DNA of 64,000 nucleotides from Heliocidaris tuberculata (GCA_025618425.1 CM046836.1:22549981-22613980), one strand, 5' to 3'. Numbered from the stretch's first letter, positions 22,162 through 31,547 are shown. Numbers and translations: made by a program. Notes: generated by a model from the sequence alone, not told the origin.

Positions 22162-24461
22162 GGCAGGGATTGATGGTCCCTCCTTTGTGATCAATTTCCA
22201 AGGCATGAAGATCTCACTTTTTTCTTTGAAGTATTGCGAATGTTATGACACCAAGTTTGTGCAACTTGGGCAAACCATTGCAGAAATATACTTCTTAAAT
22301 TCATAAATATATTCAAGGCATAAAATTTTGCAGGCAAAACTTTAGAACAGCGTCATTTGAGATCAGGACAATGGTTTTCAATTTTCATAGAGAGAGAAAG
22401 TTCATATTCATACTTTGTTGACTTGTAATGCTTAAATGGTAAATTCTTTTAATAAGAGATGAAAGCCGTATAATAATTTGAAATCTACTTTTAAATGCTT
22501 TAGAAATAGTATTGAAAAGTTTCAAGCAGTAAAATATATGTTAGTGTGTTTCAAAAGATATTGCATTGTTTTTATATCTTGCCATGGATTTCTGAGAAAA
22601 GAAAGAAAAGAAGAGTTCATCAGGCATTTGATTCTCTTTGTTAGTTTGCAATCTGTAACAATTTTAATTCAAATTTGATCAAAGCCCTAAAACATATTAG
22701 ATAGTACCTTTAAGATTTAGCACACTGAGTTATTGTTACAGAACTTGTGATGACGGACCTACTTTTCATAATAGATATCCCATGTAACTTATATTCTTTT
22801 GCAGGCATTGGCATGTTGTTGGCTGAATTAGAGCGTGTTGGTCATCTTAATGACACCCTCATCATCTACACAGCTGATAACGGTATCCCATTCCCCAATG
22901 CCAAGACCAACCTGTTTGAACCTGGGATGGGGGAACCTATGCTCGTTTCTAATCCATTCGAGAAAGAGCGCTGGGGACAGGTATGTCTGCATGCAGTAGT
23001 TCTCTGTTCATTACAGTTCTAAGTACTGTATGAGTAGCCTAGTACATCAACCCATATCTTGAATACCTTGGACACAGTATTTTTGTGCATGTTTTTCTGT
23101 GTCTTCCCCTTTCCTCCTGGGCGTTGTGGCGTGCGCCTGTAATCCAGCTAACAGTGGGAGTTATGAACTGATTCAGCGGACCCAGGTTCGAAACTGAGTC
23201 ACGTCTTTCGGATGGTGACGTTAAAGGTCGGTCCCAGACGTAAATAATCATATCTGATTGATACACGTCTGTAAAAACCAAATTACACACACAGACACAC
23301 CCCCAAAAATTTACTTTTACTCCTGGTTAGAAATTGATATTAGGTTTTTTTAGGGATACAATTTTTCTTTTGTTTCAGGATCTTTAACTTAGTAATGTCT
23401 ATGTACAGTTGTTATGGTACTGATTTTTAGTTATTGGTTTACAAGTCATTATTGATAGTTTTGCAGCTTGTTAAATTTCTGAAAACATTCCTCCTGCTGT
23501 AGCAAGCTCATGTTTTACAAAATTATTTTACCAACTCTGCAAAAAATTACATACTGGTATTAATTGTGATGCACTTCTTGTGTGAAATAATTGATTTTAA
23601 TTAAAAACATGAGAATCATCAAGCTTTGTTTTAAGTGACGTGGTTCATAACCCTTTTCATCCATTGACTAGTCACATAAATTATTGGTTGTACTTGTATA
23701 TTCCTATCTTTGAAGCATTACGATCAGGCCTTTAAGCAATAATATGAATATTGCAATATTGTTTATATACCATTATCCTACTTCAGGTAAGCAATGCCAT
23801 GACAAGTACAATGGACATTGTGCCCACCGTACTGGACTGGTTTGGTATACCTATGCCTGGTGAGGAGGAGGTAACAAAGTCCAGATCCAAGACCAAAGAA
23901 TCTCCTTCACCTGATGAGATGAAGCAATCTGGAACCAAACTTACCGGTCACTCTATGATGACAATTACTGAGAGCGAGCCGGTCACCGGCTGGGACCACG
24001 TCTATGCCAGCCACAACTTCCACGAGGTCACCATGTACTACCCGATGCGGGTGCTGCGCAACCGCCGCTACCGCCTCATCCACAACCTCAATAACCGTGC
24101 TCCTTACCCCCTAGCCACCGATCTGTATGCCTGCCCCACTTTCCTTGAGATCCTGAACAACACAGTCAGCGGGAAGCCCACTAACTGGTTCAAGACTCTT
24201 GACCAATATTACTACCGGGATGAGTGGGAACTGTACGACCTGCAAAATGACCCTCATGAGTTGGTGAACCTGGCTGACGACCCAGATCATCAGGAGATTC
24301 GGAAAAACATGACGGAACAGCTGCATTCTTGGATGATGGAGACTGCTGATACCTGGCATTGCTTCCCCCATGGGGTGCGCTATGGACCTAATCAAGGGTG
24401 TGGTCCCATGCACAATGAGCCCAGTGATCAAGGAATTCCTGAGATTAATATCATTCATTGA
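3197..24461 (+). CDS. SGSH: N-sulfoglucosamine sulfohydrolase (heparan sulfamidase)-like sulfatase, six exons
   Basis: By family, a lysosomal sulfatase that removes the sulfate from N-sulfoglucosamine at the non-reducing end of heparan sulfate. Exons: 3197-3287, 17895-18161, 19588-19741, 20450-20679, 22805-22980 and 23787-24461. Phases match (1,1,2,1,0), giving 1593 nt and 530 aa; human SGSH is about 502 aa. Residues 1-18 are a signal peptide ending VSAQ. D32-D33 are the metal ligands. C71-S-P-S-R75 within C-x-P-S-R-x-x-x-L-T-G is the signature that turns Cys into formylglycine. GKKHVGP, DAHRCGG and DNGIPFP supply further active-site Lys, His, Asp and Asn. The C-terminal subdomain has [10 protein letters not shown] and [16 protein letters not shown], as in SGSH. 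An extra Lys/Ser/Glu-rich segment of about 25 residues follows WFGIPMPG. The start is supported by the signal peptide; Met2 could also serve. A paralogue lies 5 kb downstream. AATAAA occurs near 24876. Confidence 0.93.
3288..7042. repeat. Intron 1, first part: short tandem repeats and homopolymer tracts
   Basis: No gene seen. Visible repeats are a GC-rich tandem array (CGGCCGGCG units, 3471-3507), four copies of GTCACGGACGGACA (at 3620, 3809, 3993 and 4014), a perfect 35-bp tandem duplication (4062-4096 and 4097-4131), a T-then-G tract (4808-4848), and poly(C) near 4455 and 6319. ORFs here are short and cross these tracts. Confidence 0.6.
7045..9810 (-). mobile_element. Tc1/mariner-superfamily DNA transposon with long inverted repeats, nearly intact
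   Basis: The ends are CAGTGTGTCCCAGAAAAAAC and its inverse, flanked by TA on both sides (7043-7044 and 9811-9812). Beyond the outermost 35 bp the two ends stay complementary in patches for about 320 bp: for example CACGCATGAGTGAAT near 7186 and its inverse ATTCACTCATGCGTGA near 9655. Such long terminal repeats are uncommon in this superfamily. The transposase lies on the minus strand. Interior poly(C) (7519-7556) and GT-rich tracts lie between the left arm and the gene. Related copies are at 35764-37100 and 44660-45454. Confidence 0.9.
8193..9431 (-). pseudogene. Mariner-type transposase interrupted by one in-frame stop
   Basis: Read from 9431 down, this is a single frame of 413 codons, broken only by TAA at 9150-9152. 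The first 93 residues carry a helix-turn-helix region ([19 protein letters not shown]) of the type found in DUF4817/mariner-like proteins. After the stop the frame goes on directly as [17 protein letters not shown] and KGRSGRR. The catalytic part has [21 protein letters not shown] and [17 protein letters not shown] count 41 residues between the Asp of QDG and the Asp of PCD, a DD41D spacing rather than the DD34D of classical mariners. Copy 2 has Lys (AAG) where this copy has TAA, so one substitution may have made the stop. A shorter product starting at the Met at 9095 would lack the DNA-binding domain. Confidence 0.88.
9813..11930. other. Intron 1, middle part, nothing recognised
   Basis: AT-rich single-copy-looking DNA. 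Short ORFs exist (for example near 10544-10900 and 11169-11525), but their translations show no domain, repeat or splice context that I can support. Confidence 0.4.
11931..13453. mobile_element. Foldback element: inverted arms of about 380 bp around a 0.76-kb centre
   Basis: The left arm (11931-12312) and right arm (13071-13453) are near-complete inverse copies. They share AGTATGGTGG at the outer edge, the block GACTTTGAGCATTCAT, CCCATAGGTTTCACACG, and GTACAGTTAAGCGCCT near the inner edge. The arms differ by scattered substitutions. The centre (12313-13070) has no ORF of note. Short ORFs inside the arms are side effects of the repeat. An extra copy of the arm lies at 13930-14400. Confidence 0.85.
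13071..14645. repeat. Tandem duplication of arm plus flank
   Basis: The foldback right arm (13071-13453) and the flank beginning CCAGACTAGCTTTTACGGGT (13662-13890) recur in the same order at 13930-14400 and 14401-14645. The second arm copy has an insertion of about 105 bp at 14027-14132. The first copy is separated from its flank by about 200 bp containing a directly repeated 40-mer (ACTTATACATGTACAAGCTT onward, at 13545 and 13620). The second junction is clean: arm directly joined to CCAGACTAGC. Confidence 0.8.
15031..15537. mobile_element. MITE with GGGGGTATGTCTCATTGA ends
   Basis: Left end GGGTATGTCTCATTGAGGCC (15041 onward) is the inverse of GGCATCAATGAGACATACCC at 15509-15528. The outermost bases are runs of G on the left and C/G on the right. 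There is no coding capacity. The inside has motifs of the type AGGGTATCAAA in both orientations. Confidence 0.7.
15924..16115. mobile_element. MITE with CAGTGGAACCTC ends, copy 2
   Basis: Same family as 93-272. TACAGTGGAACCTCATTATA at the left matches the inverse of TATAACGAGGTTTCCACTGTA at the right, which has one extra T. TA flanks both sides. The interior also aligns with copy 1, for example ATCCCACTTCTTTGTATTCT against GTCCCACTTCTTTTTATTCT. Confidence 0.75.
16116..17894. other. Intron 1, last part, nothing recognised
   Basis: No gene or defined repeat that I can support. Palindromic ACATGTACATGT motifs recur here, as elsewhere in the window. Confidence 0.4.
17895..18161 (+). CDS. SGSH: SGSH-like gene 1, exon 2 (formylglycine signature)
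   Basis: The acceptor is TGCAG|CT and the donor is ACAG|GTTAGT. The exon reads [12 protein letters not shown], then [20 protein letters not shown] and GMYGLHHQ up to PYGIHTG. It carries the metal-binding Asp pair and the catalytic Cys71 in full sulfatase-signature context. There is no intron after PQHQ, where the paralogue has one. Confidence 0.95.
18427..18856. mobile_element. Large palindromic MITE in SGSH intron 2
   Basis: The two halves are inverse copies over about 430 bp. Left markers are GACATTGGCCGGAATTCACA, GATCCAATAATGAACACG and the block near GCGCTAAATTCACGC. Right markers are GCGTGAATTTAGCGC, CGTTCATTATTGGATC and TTCCGGCCAATGTC. The centre is a stack of AAACCATGGTCTGA units in both orientations around TTTAAATTAATTTAAA. 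There is no ORF. Transcribed, it would fold into one long hairpin. Confidence 0.85.
19588..19741 (+). CDS. SGSH: SGSH-like gene 1, exon 3
   Basis: The acceptor is TTATAG|GT and the donor is AACAAG|GTATAA. It encodes [20 protein letters not shown], including the KKH active-site segment, then [19 protein letters not shown]. The exon ends in phase 2. Confidence 0.93.
20450..20679 (+). CDS. SGSH: SGSH-like gene 1, exon 4
   Basis: It follows the acceptor CTCTCAG and encodes [20 protein letters not shown], then [20 protein letters not shown] up to [10 protein letters not shown]. It ends before the donor GCAG|GTAAAC. The conserved His of DAHR and the FGNGxxGMG block are diagnostic for SGSH. Confidence 0.95.
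20960..21690. repeat. CCGT-array element with four tandem units of about 150 bp
   Basis: It starts with AGCTCATCCAGATGAGCT and a (GTCC/GTC)n array at about 20988-21072. Four tandem units follow, keyed on TTGCTTCTTCTTCCTCATTT, starting near 21085, 21231, 21389 and 21547 (spacing 146, 158 and 158). Each contains a block like CATGAGGTTCATTGAACTTC and TTATGCTAATTTATGC. It lies in SGSH intron 4. Repeats of this style are familiar from marine invertebrate genomes (from memory). Confidence 0.8.
21691..22804. other. Intron 4 remainder with a long poly(G) tract
   Basis: A G tract runs about 22122-22160, among the longest in the window. Glycine-rich or proline-rich ORFs over it are artefacts of the tract. 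No other feature recognised. Confidence 0.5.
22805..22980 (+). CDS. SGSH: SGSH-like gene 1, exon 5
   Basis: The acceptor is TTTTGCAG|GC and the donor is GGACAG|GTATGT. It encodes [20 protein letters not shown], then [15 protein letters not shown] up to ERWGQ. DN are metal ligands. The family Arg in GRTN is Lys here (AKTN). Confidence 0.95.
23115..23285 (+). mobile_element. SINE with a 7SL/Alu-like head and tRNA-like box B
   Basis: The head TGGGCGTTGTGGCGTGCGCC followed by TGTAATCCAGCTAACAGTGG resembles the 5' domain of 7SL RNA and the start of Alu, which have GGGCG, GTGGC, GCCTGTAATCCCAGC and GGGAG in the same order. About 60 bp from the A-box-like region comes GGTTCGAAAC, a good Pol III box B. 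The body (ACGTCTTTCGGATGGTGACG, then TTAAAGGTCGGTCCC) resembles tRNA-SINE bodies of marine invertebrates, as I recall them. A CA-rich tail follows. It lies in SGSH intron 5 in sense orientation. The 7SL link is read by eye. Confidence 0.65.
23787..24461 (+). CDS. SGSH: SGSH-like gene 1, exon 6 (C-terminal)
   Basis: The acceptor is CTTCAG|GTAAGC and the stop is TGA at 24459-24461. It encodes [20 protein letters not shown], a variable charged insert, KLTGHSMM and the conserved C-terminal block [20 protein letters not shown], ending in EINIIH. The 3' UTR probably runs to one of the AATAAA signals after 24870. Confidence 0.95.
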   Translation, partial: VSNAMTSTMDIVPTVLDWFGIPMPGEEEVTKSRSKTKESPSPDEMKQSGTKLTGHSMMTITESEPVTGWDHVYASHNFHEVTMYYPMRVLRNRRYRLIHNLNNRAPYPLATDLYACPTFLEILNNTVSGKPTNWFKTLDQYYYRDEWELYDLQNDPHELVNLADDPDHQEIRKNMTEQLHSWMMETADTWHCFPHGVRYGPNQGCGPMHNEPSDQGIPEINIIH

Positions 24462-24729
24462 TCCATAGAGAGGGAATGAAATTCTTTTACCTTTTCTGCA
24501 TAGCTGAAATGAAAATCAAGACACAAACTTAACGTCCACCAGTATTGGAATGCTATGCCAATTTGAATGCAAATTTCAGTGAATAGCTGTAAGGACAGAA
24601 AGTTGGTACCTTGGTAGATTTGAGGGGAGGTGTTACTACACAGTAAATGTCTTGAATTTACTGTTTTTTTTATATTCCATACTTAGAATTTCTAGTTTAA
24701 TCATCCTAATCGTCCCCTCCTCCCCCATA

Positions 24730-24863
24730 ATACCACAGTCACACCAACAAGATTGACGCCAGACTGACAACAGACCGAACAAAAAATTACATTGCCACAA
24801 GTGGCCAGGAATCGGTCGGTTTAGAGTCGGTGTGGGTTCGGTTTGGCGGTGTGACTGTAGTAT
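24730..24863. mobile_element. Short hairpin MITE downstream of SGSH-like gene 1
   Basis: ATACCACAGTCACACC at the left is the near inverse of GGTGTGACTGTAGTAT at the right. Internal CGGTCGGTTT and CAGACCGAAC blocks also pair loosely. It sits 270 bp after the stop codon, so it may lie in the 3' UTR. Confidence 0.65.
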
Positions 24864-26859
24864 AAAGAAGAAAATAATAAAATTGAATATGCTTTTTCAG
24901 TAAATATATGTACCTCACTTATTCTCAGGTATTTGGACAGTACATTCATGGAAGACAAAAATACATCTATATTTTTTACTTTGTTTTACTACTTACTGTG
25001 TAGGCTTAAAGATAAAGTTGAGTTCTGGTCATGATAGTGAATTGTGAAAGAAACTGTCTCAAAGCAATTGGGTAAGGTTATATAGCACATAAGAATTGGT
25101 GTATGCTGTAAGTTTGTGGAATCACCAAAATGATAGGAAATTGACTCAATCCTGCTGAGATTCACATGCACTGCACACAGAAATATGTATATGGGACTAC
25201 ACACAAATATTCGGCCCGAACATTTCAGCTGTTTCTTGTCATATTTTGAATGTGAGGGCATCTGAAGAGCGATCCTTTTCAGGGGACATATCTACCATGA
25301 TAATCTTCCAAACTAAAATATGAATGATCCCAGAACTCAAGCTTTTCTTTCATTCTTTAATGTGTTTTTAAAAATTTATTTTGAAAGGTGGAGGGATGGG
25401 AGGTGGTTTCTGTTCCATATTGTCAGACATGTCTACTGGTCATAGAGCTTCTGGGTGCTATGAATGGGTGCAAATCCAGGGGGGGGGGGCAGGGGACATG
25501 TCCCCCCCATTATTTTGAAGATAGGCGAAGGCCCCCCCCCCCCCCCCCCCCCCCCCCCACAAATTGTGATAAACTTTTTTGTTTTCAGACATTTCGGACA
25601 GGTACAAAAGTTAAATCATGTGGTGACCCCACTGTATTTCAAAATGGATTTGCGCCACTGATGATATGAAAATTGTACCTAAATATTTTGAATTTGCAAT
25701 TGCTTGGCTACATCAAAGACCTTTAATAGTGTCAAGACAAATTACTCACACTTGTTTGTTGTTTGTGTTACAAGTTTCTACAAATGATGTATCTCCAGGT
25801 ATATCTACATGTAGGATGCTCTATCAGATACTTTGTGAAAGTTAACCGAGATCCTAGATATATCTATTTTCTGTTGAATATCAAGAATGTGGTACATGCT
25901 ATATTCCTGAAATGTATTAATTGTACTGTATTAATTGGTTGTATGAAACATATTTTTAAATACCATTTAGTAACATGAAAATAGGTGCTAGAAAATATAT
26001 ATATATATATCATCATATACAGTGTAACAGAGATTATCTCCTCTGAAGAATTCTGTATTTTTGTTAAAATATAGAATCAAAGAAAATAAGGATTTATGAA
26101 GCAATTAAAGGAGGTTTACTGCCTGTTGGTGCAATGCCTATTACTCAGCTCATCTAATCCTGTTTTGTCTTTACCCAGACTGTCCATTGTCTAATTGGTC
26201 TGGAATTAGTTTGCCTACAGTTTTGTCTGTTTTTCTGTTTGTTTCATGACTGACTACTATTGTTACGTCTACCGCATATTTGATCTAATGGTTGGGTCTT
26301 GCAGTAATTGCCCTGTGGCTACCTATTCAAGCATTTTTATCAGAGGAAATAGATATTAGACCAAGTGGATAACGGCACCCAATGGACAGTAGATGAACTG
26401 GCAAACAGAAAAAATGAAAATTAGACAACATACAATGAGCAAATTGGGGGCTGGAGAAATTGGAATTGGACTAAATGGCAATTGACAGTAAAGGATATAT
26501 TAAACTGTACTAAGTGATTTCTGGTACACACTTGGCACAAATTTCTTAGAATGTAATTGATCTACATGTACAGTGTACTTGGCTGCAAGGTAAAAATTCA
26601 TTTTTTCTTTTTTTCTTTTATTTGTGAGAGCTTTTTTATGCCAGTTACTGGATTACTGCCAACTGGTATTGTGTTGAAAGATTTCATACATTACAAACAT
26701 AATAGAGATTTCAATGAATGGTGATTTTTTTTCATTATTTCTGATGACTTGTGAAAGAGTGTAGGGGTAGATCGTTATGATTTCCTTCACTTTTTCGCTG
26801 TTTGGCTGACCGAGGCTGAAGGAGTTTTCTTTTGTTCCTAGGGTAGACATATTAATGTG
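24864..26859. other. Intergenic, nothing recognised
   Basis: Contains G and C tracts at 25479-25558 and an (AT)n run near 25998. This and the next 2.8 kb are where the first exon of the second sulfatase gene should lie, but I could not identify it. Confidence 0.4.
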
Positions 26860-27341
26860 TACAGTGGAAACTTGCTATAACGAGGACCTTGGGACCATGA
26901 AAGTTACCTTGTTCAATCAGAAATCTCCTTATATCAAGGTAAAAAAACAAAAGAACATTAAGGCCCCTATTCTCTAAAGGTGCCTAACTTAAGCCCCCGC
27001 CTAAGTGTGTTGATGTAGGCTACCGAATTATGGAGAGCCAAATGTCACCCTCTTTTGATCCTCCAAAATCACAGTAGTTCTGGGACTAAATGCAAAAACA
27101 AAAACCGACATGATAGAAAATGAATTCTGATGCTCTTTTCGTGCCAAAAAATAATTTTGTTTCTTAATTTTGTTACATAAATATGGTAATTCATACGGAA
27201 CTTGGGGGTTGACGAATGGCCTTCCATAAAGCAGTGGCCGAAGTTAAACCAGGCTTAACTTAGGCCATTTTCGAGAATATCGGCCTAAGACTTGGGACCA
27301 GCTCGTTATATCAGACCTCTTTATAGCAAGTTTCCACAGTA
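26860..27341. mobile_element. MITE with CAGTGGAAACTTGCTATAA ends, copy 3 (diverged, longer)
   Basis: TACAGTGGAAACTTGCTATA at the left pairs with TATAGCAAGTTTCCACAGTA at the right. Inner ATAACGAGG and CTCGTTATA pair too. The middle holds about 350 bp not found in the shorter copies, starting at GGCCCCTATTCTCTAAAGG and ending near GAATATCGGCCTAAG, which looks like a nested insertion. Confidence 0.65.
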
Positions 27342-27469
27342 ATCATTATTGTAAGAATTCATACATGCAATGTTGATGTATGGTGAATGTTCGAATGTGT
27401 TGTCCTAAATTCATGAGTTTTTCAGTACTTTCATCTGTTTTTTATGTCCCTTTTTGTAATGTTTTAATG

Positions 27470-27700
27470 CATCAAAATGGTGCTGGAGGCATTATGATTT
27501 TTGGTTTGTCAGTCCACCTGTCTGTCTGTCTGTCTGTAGTCTGTCTTTCCATCTGTAGTCAATTCGTACAACTGTCTTGCTTTCTTGTTTTGAGAACTGC
27601 TTTGAACATGAACTTCAATCTTGGTACCTGGGTACATCACAGAATAAAAACGATCTCTTTCGAGTGTGGGGTGAAAATTTTCCAAGCTTATCTTCTTTGT
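27470..27700 (+). repeat. CTGT-array element
   Basis: ATCAAAATGGTGCTGGAGGC is followed by a (CTGT)n array at 27520-27555 and then a segment like AACTGCTTTGAACATGAACT. The layout matches the class at 20960 (a short array followed by conserved AT-rich text). The ORF across it (27380-27811) is a by-product. Confidence 0.5.
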
Positions 27701-28028
27701 TTGTCTGTCCTTTTATTTTTTCCCTGTCCCTCCCCTTTTGTTTCATTGAAGGGCATCCCCCTGTGGTACTCAGTATGTGTGGGGAAATGGTTATTTACAC
27801 ACTGTATGTAGCTGTATGTTTTAAATTGATTCTAGTAAATCATTATGCATATGATTGTGTATTTACAATGTAGAAGTAATCGTGAGAATATATTCAATAA
27901 AAGATCTACATGTATTTTGATATAATGGAAATAATTTGGACTGTCTTTATCTCAATTATATAGTTGTACTTCTGGAATCTGCATATGTCTGGTGATAGTC
28001 CTTTTTGTTCTGAAGCCCTATACAGTGT

Positions 28029-28410
28029 GAGTCACACAAAGGAAAACAGTTAAACCCTAAATATTGTTTTAATCACTATTCAGTACACATAGATTTATTA
28101 GTCAAAGATATTTGCCTTAAACCCTCTGATGTTTTCTTTGATACCTTGATCAATAAAATCTGGCCATTGATGGCTAAAAAGCAGTATTTTCCAAATTTGC
28201 CTGTGCCCGAGTTTGAATGGTCTCCGTTCAGTTTGAATGCGTTCACACATATTGAAAGTAGCTCCTGAAGATCATTCATCCCAAACTTGGGCAGGGACGA
28301 TTTTGACATAGGGCTATTAAAAATAAAATCGCCAATGCTAATGCAGTCATCAATGACCGCATTTGGGTGAGAAAGAAACTCTGGAATCGAAGAATAAAAT
28401 ATCAACTATC
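28029..28410 (+). repeat. Dispersed repeat, copy A
   Basis: It aligns with 37393-37805 in the same orientation over about 390 bp. Shared blocks are CCCTAAATAT, CTTGATCAATAAAATCTG, TGAATGGTCT, CACACATA and CCCAAACTTGGGCA. No ends or target duplication can be set. Function and class are unknown. Confidence 0.7.
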
Positions 28411-29700
28411 ATACCATTATACTTAAACTATCGCATTTTTTTGTTTTATATTTCGGCTTTAATATGGAACTGTTTATTTTGACTCGCACTCTATATGCTG
28501 ACACTTGCCTGATGCATGTGCAAACCATCATGTGAGAAGACGTGTTATTTTTTGTTAAAGTAGACATATGAAAACAATCCAAAATGTTAAGATAACTGTA
28601 GCAATAGAAAGCTTTTAACCATGGGCCGCAGAACCGGGAGAGTGAGGGGGGGGGGGGGCTGCAGCTCCCTCCTTTTTGAGTAGACACGTTTCATAAAATC
28701 TCGAAAAAAAGGTTCGAAAATTGTCATTAATGAGTGAAACCAAATCAGCCCCCCCCCCCCCTCCCCTCTCACTTTCAAAAACGATCCGCGGCCCCTGTTA
28801 CCATCAGAATAACACCAAGTGGCGTTCAACCAACAAAACAAGTGTCGGCGAAATTTAGGCCTACAGTTAGTAATACAATATTTAGACTGAATAATGCAAA
28901 GTGGGGGGGGGGGGGGGGAACGCTTACTCTTCACTTTCTACGGAACATTTTTGTCTTCAAATTTATTTCTTCTACCAATTCTAAAGAACTCATACTTGTA
29001 ATATACAAAGTAGACCTAAATTTACATTATTAGGCCCACTTCAAAACACATGTAGTAAATATCTGTTCTGTACAAAAATACACACAATTCTATTGCTCTA
29101 ATAGATAACAGTAAAAGAAACTAGGTTCATATTCTTGTTCCCCATAGGTATGTGGTGGTACCCTGTTCTACTCAAAGTATCACTGGGTATTCAATCTAGA
29201 TAATGTTATCTAGACTCCCCAACTGGAGTGTAAGGACTCCCCTAGCCTCATAACAAAATATCAGAGATGATTTCAGTAACATTCTGAAAAGGATGAAGTT
29301 GAATTGAGTTGGTTGTAAATGTATATAAATTGAAGATTATATTGGCTTCTTGTATCGTGCTCCTACGACGCTCCTGGTTCTTCATTATTATCTGATAATC
29401 ATGCAGCCAAGCGCGGCTGCTTTTAGAGCATATCAGGTACCCGATTCCACCTGGGTTGCGAGTGGCAAATGCAGATTAATGCCTGGCCGAAGGACGTTAG
29501 TGCCATGCGGCAGGCGCGGCGGAAGGTCGGGCTCGGACAATGGAAGTGGGGGGGGGGGGGGGACACCTTTTACTTGGAGGAAAACGGTGCCCCCAACTTC
29601 CATCGTCCGCCTCTGCCATGCGGGAATTTTCGAACCATCCACCTCTCGATTGAAATTCAAGCCAATCAAACACTATTGCATTTTCTTTTTCGTTGTGAAG
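28411..29700. other. Intergenic with several G/C tracts
   Basis: Homopolymer tracts lie at 28646-28659, 28749-28762, 28903-28918 and 29548-29562. GGCCGCAGAACCGG near 28624 and CGATCCGCGGCCCC near 28783 are a loose inverted pair around two of them, suggesting another hairpin element. No exon recognised. Confidence 0.45.
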
Positions 29701-29867
29701 GTGATGATGCTGGCTTTGAGATGGGTGCCTATAACAACACAGTCATCAAGACGCCAAATTTCGACCGTCTTGCTAGGAGAGGTCTTACCCTGACGCGTGG
29801 CTATGCTGCAACCAGTACATGCTCACCAAGCAGGGCCGCTATCTTGACGGGGCTACCCCAACATCAG
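29701..29867 (+). CDS. SGSH-like gene 2, exon with formylglycine signature
   Basis: The acceptor is GTGAAG|GT and the donor is ATCAG|GTAACC. It encodes [20 protein letters not shown], then [19 protein letters not shown]. The catalytic Cys is present. Confidence 0.92.
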
Positions 29868-31485
29868 GTAACCATGGTGATAACTGTACATTGCTTGCAA
29901 ATGTCATTAAAAAGAGTATGGGGAAATGTTGCACTGAAAGAGAAAAGGATAAAAACTTTATTGTCACTTTAATTTTCAAAATAGATTTTCAATTTTGTGA
30001 GTTGTACACTCTCTCACTGTTATTTGTCTGTAGGAACTCTGATAGTAATACGATAAAAAAATATAAATGCTGCATATCTATAAGAAATGTTTTCTATCGT
30101 GTTTTAATCATCTCCGACTGAGCAACATAGGCTAGTGAGGAATTCTTCTCGCATCTACAAATTCGAGAAAATTTGTGATGTCCTACTAGCTAGAAACAGT
30201 GGAAGATTGAGGGATCTTTTCCGGGGAGGGGGCAAGCAGTATATCAAACTTCATGGTCAAGCAAAACAAAAACTAAAACAAAAACAAAAACATAACAAAA
30301 GGAAAAATAGTATCACATTACCAGAGTATAGCATTCTCGGAAGGAAGGGGGGGGGGGGGGGGGAGGTTGGGGGAAGCATACACAGATTTGAGCCTTGTTA
30401 AGAAACATTCTGTGGAAAGAATATACAAAAGCAGATTTGAGCCGCGTGTCCACTGGTTCTGTCAGCAGCTATTTTTTGTTGTTGCTGCAATAATGAATGA
30501 TATTTATATTTTCTGACAGCAAGTACCGGTAATGATGTAAATAAAACAAAAAAATCTTTTTTTTACAGATGGGCCAGTATGGGCTGTATAATAGCCCCTT
30601 CAACTTCAATACCTTTGATTCAGTTAGGAGTCTACCAGTCATTCTAAGTGAAGCAGGAATATACACAGGTAGGCAGTACAAGTCATAACATTCTGACTTT
30701 GTTGTTGTTGTTTTGTGTTTTTTTTTTTACTCAGGGTGTACATAGTGAAAGAGTACGTGGTCTCCTAACCAGGAGGTCCTGGGTTCGAAATAAGTAAAGG
30801 AGCTAGTGCGCTTAATGAATTAATATCTCAATGACCATTTTTCTCGAATAGGAATGAAAGCCGTGGGACCTTTGGTTGCTTTATTACAACAAATTTACTT
30901 GCTGTCTTAGTAATCAGGTAAAATATATTGAAATGAGAAGTGTAATTATTTGATGACAATCTGGCTCCTAGTATTCTGTAATTTGGAGACCAGTGCCATC
31001 TTTGCTATATTATTGTTGTCGTATGAAAATCTGCGGTCTATAGGAGGAACTGCCCCGGGGGCGTAAATCCTTTCCGAGGAGTAGAGGGGGGGGGGGGGGG
31101 TACAGGCGGGTAGGGGGATGATTGCAACCAGGTGCCGAGATTGCCACGACTCGCGGAAAACACAATCGTGGAGAATTGGAAATGGATGTGATATTTTGAA
31201 GAAGAAGAAGTAGAAAAAAAATCTACACGGTTATATTTCCCTTTTCTCTTCACATTTCTGTATACAGGAATCGTTGGAAAGAAGCATGTAGGGCCTTCAT
31301 CCGTCTACAAATTTGATTACGAGATGACGGAGGAGAATTGTGATGAAATTCAAGTAACCAGAAATATCACCTTAATGAAGAAATATGTGAAGGAATTCAT
31401 AGTAAAGGCACAGTCAAGGTTGATATTTTCCCCTCTGATCTTATGCATGTTTCATTCATATAACGAAATAAATATATAAATATAT

Positions 31486-31547
<62 letters not shown>

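Noticed and set aside
22064..22306. Glycine-rich and proline-rich ORFs
   Set aside because: They are translations of the poly(G) tract on either strand; the same applies near 7519, 19974, 25533 and 28646.
27380..27873. ORFs of 143 and 98 codons with hydrophobic stretches
   Set aside because: They cross the CTGT microsatellite and low-complexity text. There is no conserved motif.
29101..29150. Possible first exon of the second SGSH-like gene (hydrophobic reading FIFLFPI before G|GTATGT)
   Set aside because: The frame has a stop just upstream and no Met, and the residues lack the basic RN before the beta-strand. It is no better than chance.
29350..29972. Long ORFs overlapping the first visible exon of gene 2
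   Set aside because: Apart from 29701-29867, the translations run through a G tract and have no family match. The splice borders explain the exon better.
30730..30800. tRNA-like stretch (CCTGGGTTCGAAATAAG)
   Set aside because: A box B-like sequence is present, but no cloverleaf or box A could be made. At most it is a SINE fragment.
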